The notes beneath the pieces were generated by a model. That model was given only the letters and a program-made list of their open reading frames with translations, was not told the origin of the DNA and made no database searches. The translations under genes and the position numbers were made by a program. From NCBI RefSeq assembly GCF_030269665.1, contig NZ_BSTS01000007.1, forward strand, positions 62,001 to 126,000: DNA of 64,000 nt, read 5' to 3'. The stretch comes from Actinomycetospora sp. NBRC 106375. GTDB taxonomy: Bacteria; Actinomycetota; Actinomycetes; Mycobacteriales; Pseudonocardiaceae. Below are positions 8,318 to 16,764 of the stretch, one piece after another (positions within the stretch are counted from its first letter, which is position 1; every line of letters begins with the position of its first letter).

Positions 8318-8346
8318 GGGAGACGGAGCGGAGCGGGAGCTCGACC
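8318..8346 (+). repeat. dispersed short repeat, intergenic copy
   Basis: GGGAGACGGAGCGGAGCGGG followed by AGCTCGACC. It is a near copy of the element at 8488-8515 (inside phaC) and 41872-41899 (inside pheA). The two copies around the methyltransferase/phaC gap lie 170 bases apart in direct orientation. Confidence 0.65.
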
Positions 8347-8470
8347 CCGAGGTCCGCGCTCGCCGTCTCGCCGGTAACCCGTGTGACCCAGGTCCCAGCG
8401 GGGCACACTGACGCTCGGGGCGTGCCAGGTCTGGCGCGTCGGTGAGGCGTCGACGTGGAGGTTCGCCGAC

Positions 8471-10258
8471 ATGACTGTGGAGCACTCGGGAGACGGAGCG
8501 CAGCGGAGCTCGACCAGGGAGGTCAGCAGCACCGCCCTGTTCCAGCCCCCGAAGGTCATCGACGTCGCCACGACGCTCGAGTCGGTGGTGCCGGCGGACG
8601 TCCTGGCCGAGGTCGACCCGGCCCTGTGGGGCCGCACGGTCGTCCAGGTCGCCCAGGGCCTCGCGACGCACCCGGCGGACGTGGGGCGCGTCGTCGCCGG
8701 CCACGCGGCGCTCGCGGCGCGGATCGGGACGGCGGCCGTGGCGCGGGCGTTCGGGTCGACGGCCGACGGTCCCGTGCCGGTGGAGAAGGACGGCCGGTTC
8801 CGCGACACGACGTGGGAGGAGAACCCCGTCTACTGGGGGCTGCGCCAGCAGTACCTCGCGCTCGTCGCCACGCTGCACGACCTCGTCGACGCCGCGGGTC
8901 TCGACGAGTCCTCGCGGGAGCGGGCCGAGATGCTCGCCGACGTCCTGGGCAGCGTGCTCTCGCCGACCAACCTGCTGCCCGGCAACCCGGCGGCGCTCAA
9001 GCGCGCCTTCGAGACCGGCGGATCGAGCGTCGTCGCCGGCTTCCGCCAGATGCTCGACGACCTCGCGACCAACGAGGGCCGCCCCCAGCAGGTCGACCGC
9101 ACGAACCTGCGCGTCGGCCAGGAGCTCGCGGCGACGCCGGGCAAGGTCGTCTACCGCAACCGGCTCATGGAGCTGATCCAGTTCGAGGCGCAGACCGACG
9201 AGGTCCACGAGATCCCGATCGTCGTGAGCCCGCCGTGGATCAACAAGTACTACGTCATGGACCTCGCGCCCGGGCGCAGCTTCCTCGAGTGGGCCGTGCA
9301 GCACGGCCACACCGTCTTCGTCATCAGCTACCGCGACCCGGACGAGTCCATGGCCGACACCGGCCTGGACGACTACCTCGAGCTCGGCCCGCTCGCGGCG
9401 ATCGACGTAGCCCAGGAGATCACCGGCGCGGACAAGGTCAACCTCGTCGGGCTGTGCCTGGGCGGGCTGATGGCCACCATCGCCACGGCCATGCTCAACG
9501 CCCGGGGCCAGGGCGAGCGCGTCAACTCGCTGACCCTGCAGAACACCCTGCTCGACTACTCCGACCCCGGTCCCGTGGCGAGCTTCGTCGACCCCGAGAT
9601 CGTCGAGCGGCTCGAGCGCAAGATGGCGAAGACGGGCTACCTGCCGGCCGACTCGATGGCCTCCACGTTCGACCTCCTGCGCGCCAACGACCTGATCTTC
9701 AACTACGTCGGGCCGAACTGGCTGGAGGGCAAGGCGCCGCCCGCGTTCGACATCCTCGCGTGGAACTCCGACTCCACGCGGATGCCGGCGAAGATGCACG
9801 CCTTCTACCTGCGCCACTTCTACCTCGAGAACGAGCTGGCGCGCGGCGAGCTCGAGCTGCTCGGCGAGCACCTCTCGCTGAAGTCGATCGCGAACGACAC
9901 GTTCATCGTGGCCGCCGTGAACGACCACATCGCCCCGTGGCGCACGTCCTTCACCTCGACCGGTCTGCTGGGCGGCGACGTCACGTTCACGCTGTCCAAC
10001 GGCGGGCACATCGCCGGCGTCGTCAACCCGCCGGGCAAGAAGGCCAAGCACTGGATCGGCACCGTCGGGGGCTCCGCCGAGCCCGACCCCGACAGCTGGC
10101 TCGCTCGGGCGAGCGAGGTGGCCGCCTCGTGGTGGGAGCCGTGGCGCGACTGGATCGACGAGCGCGGTGGCGGGATGCGCACGCCGCCGCCGGTGGGGTC
10201 GGCGGAGTACCCCCCGCTCGGTGACGCACCGGGGTCGTACGTGCTGGGCACGGGGTGA
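8471..10258 (+). CDS. phaC: polyhydroxyalkanoate synthase (PhaC)
   Basis: 595-residue PHA synthase that polymerises (R)-3-hydroxyacyl-CoA at the surface of storage granules; the length fits a class I enzyme. The N-terminal domain carries PVYWGLRQQYLAL and SPTNLLPGNPAALKRAF. The lipase-like box is GLCLGG with the nucleophile Cys at 329. Asp 485 (NDHIAPW) and His 513 (GGHIAGVVNPP) complete the triad. ATG 8471 has GGAGG nine bases upstream. Residues 7-15 (GDGAQRSST) are encoded by a dispersed repeat also seen at the start of pheA, so the extreme N-terminus may be an insertion. It is followed by phasin, regulator and depolymerase genes. Confidence 0.95.
   Translation: MTVEHSGDGAQRSSTREVSSTALFQPPKVIDVATTLESVVPADVLAEVDPALWGRTVVQVAQGLATHPADVGRVVAGHAALAARIGTAAVARAFGSTADGPVPVEKDGRFRDTTWEENPVYWGLRQQYLALVATLHDLVDAAGLDESSRERAEMLADVLGSVLSPTNLLPGNPAALKRAFETGGSSVVAGFRQMLDDLATNEGRPQQVDRTNLRVGQELAATPGKVVYRNRLMELIQFEAQTDEVHEIPIVVSPPWINKYYVMDLAPGRSFLEWAVQHGHTVFVISYRDPDESMADTGLDDYLELGPLAAIDVAQEITGADKVNLVGLCLGGLMATIATAMLNARGQGERVNSLTLQNTLLDYSDPGPVASFVDPEIVERLERKMAKTGYLPADSMASTFDLLRANDLIFNYVGPNWLEGKAPPAFDILAWNSDSTRMPAKMHAFYLRHFYLENELARGELELLGEHLSLKSIANDTFIVAAVNDHIAPWRTSFTSTGLLGGDVTFTLSNGGHIAGVVNPPGKKAKHWIGTVGGSAEPDPDSWLARASEVAASWWEPWRDWIDERGGGMRTPPPVGSAEYPPLGDAPGSYVLGTG
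8488..8515 (+). repeat. dispersed short repeat inside the phaC 5' end
   Basis: GGGAGACGGAGCGCAGCGGA followed by GCTCGACC. It is read in frame as GDGAQRSST at residues 7-15 of PhaC. Related copies lie at 8318-8346, 14848-14867 and 41872-41899. Confidence 0.65.
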
Positions 10259-10432
10259 TCCACGCCGCACCGAGGTTTCGCCCGGGTGACGCTGGGTAAC
10301 GGGTGAGGTCCACGCGGCGATCCACGGTTGACGAGCCCGGATGTGGTCGTCACCGTGTTGCGAGGAGCGCAATGCAGGAGCGTCTCTCGCAACCGATCGC
10401 CCGTGTCGCCTTCACCCCGAGGGTGTTGCCCC

Positions 10433-10624
10433 ATGAACCGCCACGCCTCCGTCGCCCTGCGCCGCAAGGTCGACGACGCCGTCGGCCCCGCCTACGACCA
10501 GACGTTCCTGCGCCTGGACCTCCTCCTCGCGAGCCGGCACGGCCGGTGCCCGTGCGCGTCGTGCTCGTCGCGCGTCACCGAGGAGCGACGACGCCTGCTG
10601 GGATCGCTTCCGCCGATGGAGTGA
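10433..10624 (+). CDS. small CxCxxC protein in the PHA cluster
   Basis: 63 residues starting MNRHASVALRRKVDD. Codon third positions are almost all G or C up to the last few codons, which supports real coding. The first half is an amphipathic helix (VALRRKVDDAVGPAYDQTFLRLDLLLASRH), followed by RCPCASC, a CxCxxC cluster that could bind zinc or iron-sulphur. No family recognised. The Shine-Dalgarno is weak (GAGGG 14 bases upstream). Its place between phaC and the phasin-like gene suggests a granule-related or regulatory role, which is inference only. Confidence 0.5.
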   Translation: MNRHASVALRRKVDDAVGPAYDQTFLRLDLLLASRHGRCPCASCSSRVTEERRRLLGSLPPME

Positions 10625-10630
10625 CTGTCA

Positions 10631-10719
10631 TCCGCCTCCGGCGCGGCAGCTCCGCTGCGCTGCGTGCCGCCTCATCCGCTTCCGGCGCGGCAGCTCCCGC
10701 TCCGCTTCGTGCCGCCTCG
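10631..10719. repeat. two tandem copies of a 44-bp GC-rich repeat
   Basis: Copy one (10631-10674) and copy two (10675-10719) both read TCCGCNTCCGGCGCGGCAGC followed by a CGCTNCG...CGTGCCGCC block, with a few differences. Read on the minus strand they contain CAGCGCAGCGGAGCT, the core of the dispersed repeat found in phaC and pheA. The gap before the phasin-like gene is mostly this repeat. Confidence 0.7.
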
Positions 10720-10809
10720 CTCGGGTGGCCGCGATCACCGAGGTCGGGCGTCGGGGCGGTCGTGCTTGGTAAACTGAGCGCCGTCACCGACGACGCGGAG
10801 GAACCACCC

Positions 10810-11148
10810 ATGGCCACCCCGACCGCCGACCAGGCCCGCGACCAGGCGCTCGACGTGATCGCCCAGGTCCAGGAGGCGGGTCTCAAGCTCGCCGGCTCCG
10901 TCGCCGAGAGCTGGGCCACCGTGCTGCGCGGCGTCCCCGGGATGTCGGGCGTCCTCGGCGCCGACGCCCACCAGGGCGACCTCGCCGCGCGCCTCCCGCA
11001 GACCGCCGGGGAGGCCGTCGACCGCTTCTACGACACCGGCGTCCAGGTCCTCGAGGCGCAGCGCGCCGCCGCGCACCAGGTGCTCGACGCGGTCGCGCCC
11101 CAGCTGCGCGCGATCACGGTCGTCACGCCGCCGAGCGCGCGCGGCTGA
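10810..11148 (+). CDS. phasin-like PHA granule protein
   Basis: 112 residues, entirely helical and alanine-rich, without a signal or membrane segment. Heptad-like patterns (ALDVIAQVQEAGLKLAGSVAESW, FYDTGVQVLEAQRAAAHQVLDAV) resemble actinobacterial phasins, amphipathic proteins that coat PHA granules. The strongest evidence is its position between phaC and the regulator/depolymerase pair. ATG 10810 has GGAGG at 10797-10801. Sequence similarity among phasins is low, so the call rests partly on context. Confidence 0.7.
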   Translation: MATPTADQARDQALDVIAQVQEAGLKLAGSVAESWATVLRGVPGMSGVLGADAHQGDLAARLPQTAGEAVDRFYDTGVQVLEAQRAAAHQVLDAVAPQLRAITVVTPPSARG

Positions 11149-11167
11149 GCCACCCCGGAGCGGATGA

Positions 11168-11566
11168 GTGGCCGAGCCGGGCGGGGCGTGGGAGGAGCAC
11201 CGACGCGCGCTGGGCGGGTTCATCCGCAGCCAGCGCAAGCTCGCGCGCCTCTCCCTGCGCCAGCTCTCCGCGCTGACCAACATCTCCAACCCGTACCTGA
11301 GCCAGGTCGAGCGGGGGCTGCACGAGCCGTCGGTCCGTGTGCTGCACGCGATCGCGGAGGCCCTCGACATCTCGGCCGAGACCCTGCTCCTGCAGGCGGG
11401 CCTGGTCCGTGAACAGGCGGCCGGAGCCGCCGGGGTCGCGCCGGACACGTCCACCGAACGGGCGATCCGTGCCGACCCCCGGCTCTCGGACGCCCAGAAG
11501 GAGGCACTGATCTCCGTGTACCGCAGCTACACCGCAGGGACGCCCGACACCGGAGCGATGTCGTGA
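11168..11566 (+). CDS. XRE family regulator of the PHA cluster
   Basis: 132 residues with a Cro/C1-type helix-turn-helix at about residues 17-72 (IRSQRKLARLSLRQLSALTNISNPYLSQVERGLHEPS is the core). The tail of about 55 residues ends in LSDAQKEALISVYRSYT. XRE proteins of this type often sit between phasin and depolymerase genes and probably sense granule state. It starts at GTG 11168, 19 bases after the phasin-like stop. Its end overlaps the phaZ start by GTGA, indicating translational coupling. Confidence 0.88.
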   Translation: MAEPGGAWEEHRRALGGFIRSQRKLARLSLRQLSALTNISNPYLSQVERGLHEPSVRVLHAIAEALDISAETLLLQAGLVREQAAGAAGVAPDTSTERAIRADPRLSDAQKEALISVYRSYTAGTPDTGAMS

Positions 11567-12396
11567 GCGCCCTCGCCGCCGTCCCCGACCCTGCCCCGGG
11601 TCCCGCGCCGGAGGTCGTCACCGACCTCGTGGTCCACGGGTACCGCGTGCACGTCGCGCACCGCCCGGGCGCGCCCGGGCGGCGTCCGCTGGTGCTGGTC
11701 AACGGCATCGGCGCGAGCCTCGAGTTCCTGGACCCGCTCGTCGACGTCCTCGACCAGGACCGTCCCGTCGTGCGGTTCGACGTGCCCGGCATCGGCGGCT
11801 CGCCGGTGCCGTGGGCTCCGCTGCCGATGGCGGGCCTCGCCGCTCTGCTCGCGGGCCTGCTCGACCAGCTCGGGTACGCGCGGGCGGACGTCCTGGGCCT
11901 GTCCTGGGGCGGCGGGATCGCCCAGCAGTTCGCGCTCCAGCACCCCGACCGGACGGGCCGGCTGGCGCTGGTGAGCACCGGCACCGGCGCGATGATGGTG
12001 CCGGCGCGGCTGTCGGTGCTGGCCAAGATGCTGACCCCGCGGCGCTACAACGACCGCGGATACCGGCACGACGCCGGCGCGGAGATCTACGTGGGGGAGG
12101 ACCAGGAGGCGGTGGACGCCGTCTTCGACCGGGCCCGGCGGGTGTCCGCGCGCGGCTACGTCTACCAGCTGACGGCGCTCCTGACGTGGACGAGCCTGCC
12201 GGTGCTGCCGTTCATCTCGGCGCCGACCCTCGTGCTCGCCGGGCGGCGCGACCCGGTGATCCCCGTGGTCAACGCCCGGATCATGGGCGCGCTGCTGCCC
12301 CGCGCCACCGTGCACCTGCACGCCGGGGGCCACGTCGGCATCCTGACCCGCCCCCGGGAGCTGGGCCCGGTGGTCGAGGACTTCCTGGACAGCTGA
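11563..12396 (+). CDS. phaZ: intracellular PHA depolymerase (PhaZ-type alpha/beta hydrolase)
   Basis: 277 residues. The hallmark blocks of medium-chain-length PHA depolymerases are present: LVLVNGIGASLEFLDPL, RFDVPGIGGSP, DVLGLSWGGGIAQQFA and TGTGAMMVPARLSVL. The triad is Ser 114 (GLSWGG), Asp 230 (GRRDPV) and His 257 (GGHVGIL). It would hydrolyse stored PHA to monomers. The GTG overlaps the regulator stop (GTGA). A 16-base tandem duplication of the last codons lies just after the stop. Confidence 0.9.
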   Translation: MSALAAVPDPAPGPAPEVVTDLVVHGYRVHVAHRPGAPGRRPLVLVNGIGASLEFLDPLVDVLDQDRPVVRFDVPGIGGSPVPWAPLPMAGLAALLAGLLDQLGYARADVLGLSWGGGIAQQFALQHPDRTGRLALVSTGTGAMMVPARLSVLAKMLTPRRYNDRGYRHDAGAEIYVGEDQEAVDAVFDRARRVSARGYVYQLTALLTWTSLPVLPFISAPTLVLAGRRDPVIPVVNARIMGALLPRATVHLHAGGHVGILTRPRELGPVVEDFLDS

Positions 12397-12508
12397 CCTC
12401 CTGGACAGCTGAACGACTGTCCACCGCCGGGGAGCGCGGGGCAGCGCGACGGAGGAGCGCTGACGCGCGATCCTTCCGGCGGATCAAGCGGCAGCCTAGG
12501 TTCGGCCG

Positions 12509-14170
12509 GTGACCACGACGGCCGGCTGGCGCACCTGGGTCCCCGAACACCTGACCTACCCGGAGGTCCCCGTCGGGGCCCTGCTCGACGGCGCCGCCCG
12601 GCGCTACGGGGAGCGGGTGGCGTTCCGCCACCACGACCGGGAGATCACCTTCACCGGGCTCTGGCGGGCAGCGTGCGGCCTCGCGCACCACCTGCACTCC
12701 CGCGGCGTCGCGCCCGGCGACGTCGTCGGCGTGCACCTCCCGAACGTGCTGTCGTACCCGGTCGCCTACTACGGGATCCTGCTCGCGGGGGCCACGTTCA
12801 CGCCCGTGAGCCCGCAGCTGCCGGCCGAGGGCGTCGCGGGACAGCTGGCCGACGCGGGAGCGGTCCTCGTGATCGGGCTGCAGGACACCGGCTCCGGCGT
12901 CCCGCTGCTCGCCACGGACGGGGTCGGGTTCGCGGAGGTCGAGGACGCCGACACCCCGCCCGTCGTCGACCTCGACCCGACCGTCGCCCGCGCCCACCTC
13001 GCCTACACCGGCGGGACGACCGGCAGCCCCAAGGGCGTCGTCCTCACCCACGCCAACGTCGTCACCAACGTCCTGCAGTACGCCTGCCACGGCAGCGGCT
13101 CGCGGCCCGTGCCCGGCGTCGCCGGGGACGTGGGCCTCGAGCAGATCGGCCCGCCCGAGGAGTGGCCGATCCGGCTCGGCGAGGGCCTCGGGATCGCGGT
13201 GGCGCCGTGGTTCCACGCGATGGGCACCATCGGCGGGATCGGCGTCGCGGTGGTCTCGGGTGCGACGAGCGTCGTCCACGAGCGCTTCGACCCCGCCCGG
13301 CTCCTCGCCGACGTGGCGACCCACCGGGCGACGACGATCTCCGGCGCGCCGCCGCTGTTCCACGCCGTGCTCACCCACCCCGACGCCGCGGACCGCGACC
13401 TCACCTCGGTGCGCACGGTGACGTCCGGGGCCGCGCCGATGCCGCTGGCGCTGGCGCACCGGATCGCCGAGCGCATGCCCGAGGCCGTGATCGTCGAGGG
13501 CTACGGCATGACCGAGGCGACGATGGGGCTCACGATGGGCGCGACCGCGCGCTCGGCGCACCGCCGGGTCGGGACGGTCGGCGTCCCGGTGCCCGACACC
13601 GAGATCCGGCTCGGCGCGCCCGAGGAGCCCGTGGCGCCCGGCGAGGCCGGGGAGGTCTGGGCGCGCGGCCCGCAGGTGATGGCGGGCTACCTGGACCGCC
13701 CGGACGCCACGGCCGAGACGCTCGTCGACGGGTGGCTGCGCACCGGTGACGTCGGCGTGGTCGGCGAGGACGGCCAGCTCGAGATCGTCGACCGGGCCAA
13801 GGACATGCTGCTCTACAAGGGCTACAACGTGTACCCGCGCGAGCTCGAGGAGCTGCTGGTCGCGCGGCCCGAGGTCGCGTCGGCCGCGGTGGTCGGGCGC
13901 CCCGACCCCGTCGTGGGGGAGGAGCCGGTCGCCGTCGTCGTGCTCGCGGCCGGCCAGGAGGCGGGCCCCGATCTCGGGGCGGCCCTGGCCGCCGCGCTGG
14001 ACGAGCACGTCGCCCCCTACAAGCGGCTGCGCGCCGTGCACGTCACCGACGCCCTGCCGGTGTCCGCGGCGGGCAAGGTGCTCAAGCGCGAGCTGCGCGA
14101 CCAGCTGGGTGGGGACGGAAGCCTGGGCGCGCCCGTCTGGCGCCGTGAGCAGGGCTCGGACCGAGGCTAG
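12509..14170 (+). CDS. acyl-CoA synthetase (AMP-forming)
   Basis: 553 residues of the ANL superfamily; activates a carboxylic acid as acyl-AMP and then as acyl-CoA. The ATP loop is YTGGTTGSPKGVVLTH, the A5 motif is VEGYGMTEATMG, the hinge region holds GWLRTGDVGVVGEDGQLEIVDRAKDM, and the catalytic A10 lysine is in SAAGKVLKREL. Residue length and motif spacing fit medium- or long-chain fatty-acid ligases. The start is GTG 12509. It lies 112 bases after phaZ in the same direction, so it could reactivate hydroxy acids released from PHA, which is inference. Confidence 0.88.
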   Translation: MTTTAGWRTWVPEHLTYPEVPVGALLDGAARRYGERVAFRHHDREITFTGLWRAACGLAHHLHSRGVAPGDVVGVHLPNVLSYPVAYYGILLAGATFTPVSPQLPAEGVAGQLADAGAVLVIGLQDTGSGVPLLATDGVGFAEVEDADTPPVVDLDPTVARAHLAYTGGTTGSPKGVVLTHANVVTNVLQYACHGSGSRPVPGVAGDVGLEQIGPPEEWPIRLGEGLGIAVAPWFHAMGTIGGIGVAVVSGATSVVHERFDPARLLADVATHRATTISGAPPLFHAVLTHPDAADRDLTSVRTVTSGAAPMPLALAHRIAERMPEAVIVEGYGMTEATMGLTMGATARSAHRRVGTVGVPVPDTEIRLGAPEEPVAPGEAGEVWARGPQVMAGYLDRPDATAETLVDGWLRTGDVGVVGEDGQLEIVDRAKDMLLYKGYNVYPRELEELLVARPEVASAAVVGRPDPVVGEEPVAVVVLAAGQEAGPDLGAALAAALDEHVAPYKRLRAVHVTDALPVSAAGKVLKRELRDQLGGDGSLGAPVWRREQGSDRG

Positions 14171-14191
14171 AGCGGCGCTAGGCTGGCTCCC

Positions 14192-14647
14192 ATGGCCCGG
14201 ATCCGCATCGTGCGCGCCGCCGACGGACGGCAGTGGATGGTGCGCCAGAAGCTCGAGTGGGTCGACCCCGCCACGGGCGAGGACTTCGAGCACGACATGC
14301 AGGGCGGCCGGCTCGCGGCCATCGGCATCGTCTCGATCATGGGTCTGCTCTGGGTCGCCCTGCTGGCGTGGTGGTTCACGGGCAGCCAGGGCGTCGTGGT
14401 GCCGTGGTGGGTCTGGCTGATCCTGCTCGCGCTGGCCGCGTTCTTCCCGGGCCGGTGGGTGCTGCGCCGGCCGCGCACGCTGGTCGCCGAGACCCCCGGC
14501 GGCTCCGACGGCTCCGCGCCCGAGCGCTGGGTCGGCTGGGTGCGCGGCACGGCCGCCGCGCGCGAGGAGATGACCCAGACCATCCGCAGCCTCGAGACCC
14601 GCGCGACGCCCGCGTCGCCCGACAGTCCCCTGCAGCCGGTGAGCTAG
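14192..14647 (+). CDS. conserved two-helix membrane protein
   Basis: 151 residues. A hydrophilic start (MARIRIVRAADGRQWMVRQKLEWVDPATGEDFEHD) is followed by two membrane helices at about residues 47-66 and 74-91. The cytoplasmic tail contains RWVGWVRGTAAAREEMTQTIRSLE. I do not recognise a named family. It is preceded by the acyl-CoA synthetase by 21 bases and followed almost directly by the DNA glycosylase gene (2 bases), so it probably belongs to that transcript. Confidence 0.75.
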   Translation: MARIRIVRAADGRQWMVRQKLEWVDPATGEDFEHDMQGGRLAAIGIVSIMGLLWVALLAWWFTGSQGVVVPWWVWLILLALAAFFPGRWVLRRPRTLVAETPGGSDGSAPERWVGWVRGTAAAREEMTQTIRSLETRATPASPDSPLQPVS

Positions 14648-14649
14648 CC

Positions 14650-15543
14650 GTGCCCGAGCTGCCCGAGGTCGAGGCCCTCGCCGAGCACCTGCGCACCCAC
14701 GCGCTCGCCCGGCCCGTGGCGCGCGTCGACCTCGCGAGCATGACCGTGCTCAAGACGTTCGACCCGCCCGTGTCCGCGCTGGTCGGGCGGCTCGTCACCG
14801 GGGCGTCGCGGCACGGGAAGTTCCTGGACGTGGAGCTCGAGGACACGCAGCGAAGCGGAGCTGGACCATCGACCCCGCTCCATCTCGTCATCCACCTGTC
14901 GCGGGCGGGCTGGCTGCGCTGGCACGACCAGGCGTCGGCCACCCCGCCGAAGCCCGGCAAGGGCCCGCTCGAGTTCCGCGTGCACCTCGAGACCGTGGGC
15001 GGCCCGGGCTTCGACCTCACCGAGGCCGGCACGCAGAAGCGGCTCGCGGTCTACCTCGTGGACGACCCGCAGCAGGTCCCGGGGGTGGCGAAGCTCGGCC
15101 CGGACGCGCTGACGATCTCCCGCACGGAGTTCGGCGAGCTGCTCGCGGGGCGCACCGAGCGGCTCAAGACGCTGATCGTCGACCAGCAGGTGCTCGCCGG
15201 CATCGGCAACGCCTACTCCGACGAGATCCTCCACGTCGCGAAGCTCTCGCCGTTCGCCGCCGCGGGCAAGCTCGACGCCGAGGCCGTCGACCGCCTCCAC
15301 GCCGCGATGGTCGGCGTGCTCTCGGAGGCCGTCGAGCGCGCGGTGGGGCAGGACGCCGCGCGTCTCAAGGGCGAGAAGCGCTCCGGGATGCGTGTCCACG
15401 CGCGCACCGGGCTGCCGTGTCCGGTCTGCGGCGACACGGTCCGCGAGGTCTCGTACGCCGAACGGTCCTTCCAGTACTGCCCCACCTGCCAGACACAGGG
15501 CCGCGCGCTGGCGGACCGCCGCCTCTCCCGTCTGGTCAAATAG
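14650..15543 (+). CDS. Fpg/Nei family DNA glycosylase
   Basis: 297 residues. After removal of Met the chain starts PELPEVEAL, giving the catalytic Pro and Glu of Fpg/Nei base-excision enzymes. The conserved Lys is in SRHGKFL. The H2TH region contains VLAGIGNAYSDEILH, and the C-terminal zinc finger uses CPVCGDTV and CPTC. It removes oxidised bases and nicks DNA. The odd part is TQRSGAGPSTP at about residues 66-76, between two strands normally joined closely; it is encoded by the dispersed repeat at 14848-14867 and looks like an inserted loop. GTG 14650 is the only sensible start because the N-terminal Pro is catalytic. Confidence 0.9.
   Translation: MPELPEVEALAEHLRTHALARPVARVDLASMTVLKTFDPPVSALVGRLVTGASRHGKFLDVELEDTQRSGAGPSTPLHLVIHLSRAGWLRWHDQASATPPKPGKGPLEFRVHLETVGGPGFDLTEAGTQKRLAVYLVDDPQQVPGVAKLGPDALTISRTEFGELLAGRTERLKTLIVDQQVLAGIGNAYSDEILHVAKLSPFAAAGKLDAEAVDRLHAAMVGVLSEAVERAVGQDAARLKGEKRSGMRVHARTGLPCPVCGDTVREVSYAERSFQYCPTCQTQGRALADRRLSRLVK
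14848..14867 (+). repeat. dispersed short repeat inside the DNA glycosylase gene
   Basis: CAGCGAAGCGGAGCTGGACC matches the core of the repeat in phaC and pheA (CAGCGGAGCTCGACC) and the minus-strand reading of 10631-10719. It codes part of TQRSGAGPSTP, apparently an extra loop in the glycosylase. Confidence 0.55.
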
Positions 15544-15547
15544 GGCC

Positions 15548-16750
15548 GTGCCCAGCTGGTTGACCGACGTGCGCCTGATCGCCGCCGTGGCGGTGGTCGT
15601 CGCGCTGGTCGTCGCCGTGCTGGTCTACCGGCGGGTGAAGCGGCGCAACCAGTTCGCCTCGCCCCTGGAGCGGGCGACGTTCTCGACGCTGCACACGGTG
15701 TCGCTGGCGGCGCCCGCGCTGCGCGAGGGGCTCTCGGAGGGGTCGGCGCAGTTCGCCGTGCCCTACCTGCGGACGCTGCTGGACACCGAGGCGCTGTCGA
15801 TGACCGGCTCCGACTGCGTGCCGCTGGCCTGGGACGGCGAGGCCGAGCACCACAGCCTCGACGTGCGCCAGTACGCCGAGAAGGTCATGCGCACCGGCCG
15901 CCAGCAGGTGGCCAGCCGCAAGGACATCGAGTGCGGCTCGCAGGACTGCCCGGTGCGCGGCATCGTCGTCGTCCCCCTCGAGGTCGACGGCAACGTGGCC
16001 GGCACGCTGGCCGCGGTCAGCGCGGAGACCCCGGGACCCGTGCTCCTGCGGGCCTCGGCCGAGGTCGCCCGCTACGTCTCGAGCCAGCTCGAGCTCGCCG
16101 ACCTCGACGAGTCCCGCGCCCGCCTCAACCGCGCCGAGGTCCGGGCGCTGCGCGCGCAGATCTCGCCGCACTTCATCTACAACGCGCTCAACACCGTCGC
16201 CTCGTTCATCCGCACCGACCCCGAGCGCGCCCGCGAGCTGCTCATGGAGTTCGCGGACTTCACCCGCTACTCCTTCCGGCAGGCCGGCGAGTACACGACG
16301 CTCGCCGACGAGCTCAAGAACATCGACCGCTACCTGGCCCTCGAGCACGCCCGGTTCGGCAACCGGCTCACGGTGAAGGTCCAGGTCGCGCCCGAGGTGC
16401 TGTCGGTGGTGCTGCCGTTCCTCGCGCTGCAGCCGCTGGTCGAGAACGCGGTGCGCCACGGCCTGTCGGGCAAGCCCGGCGGCGGCACCGTCACGCTGAC
16501 CGCCGAGGACTCCGGCGCCGAGTGCACGATCATCGTCGAGGACGACGGCGTCGGCATGGACCCGAAGGCGCTCAAGGAGGAGAACCGCGACGCGCACCTC
16601 TCGGGCGCGCACGTGGGCCTCGGCAACGTCGACGACCGCATGCGCTCGGCGTTCGGGCCGGACTACGGGCTCATCGTGGAGACCGAGCGCGGCGCCGGCA
16701 CGAAGATCATCCTGCGCGTGCCCAAGTTCCGCGCCGGTGTCCGGGTCTGA
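15548..16750 (+). CDS. LytS-type sensor histidine kinase
   Basis: 400 residues. One N-terminal membrane helix (about 7-26) leads to a GAF-like sensor region of about 150 residues with a Cys pair (ECGSQDCP). The LytS/YehU His_kinase domain has the phosphoacceptor His in RAQISPHFIYNALNTVASFI (about residue 208). The ATPase domain has LQPLVENAVRHGL (N box) and IIVEDDGVGM (G1). Relatives pair with LytTR regulators and control organic-acid uptake. The expected partner is the LytTR protein at 20795, now separated by four genes. Starts at GTG four bases after the glycosylase stop. Confidence 0.92.
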   Translation: MPSWLTDVRLIAAVAVVVALVVAVLVYRRVKRRNQFASPLERATFSTLHTVSLAAPALREGLSEGSAQFAVPYLRTLLDTEALSMTGSDCVPLAWDGEAEHHSLDVRQYAEKVMRTGRQQVASRKDIECGSQDCPVRGIVVVPLEVDGNVAGTLAAVSAETPGPVLLRASAEVARYVSSQLELADLDESRARLNRAEVRALRAQISPHFIYNALNTVASFIRTDPERARELLMEFADFTRYSFRQAGEYTTLADELKNIDRYLALEHARFGNRLTVKVQVAPEVLSVVLPFLALQPLVENAVRHGLSGKPGGGTVTLTAEDSGAECTIIVEDDGVGMDPKALKEENRDAHLSGAHVGLGNVDDRMRSAFGPDYGLIVETERGAGTKIILRVPKFRAGVRV

Positions 16751-16764
16751 CTAGCCTCGAGCTC

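Noticed and set aside
7073-10372. 1099-codon antisense frame across the methyltransferase and phaC
   Set aside because: Shadow of real sense genes that have clear catalytic motifs.
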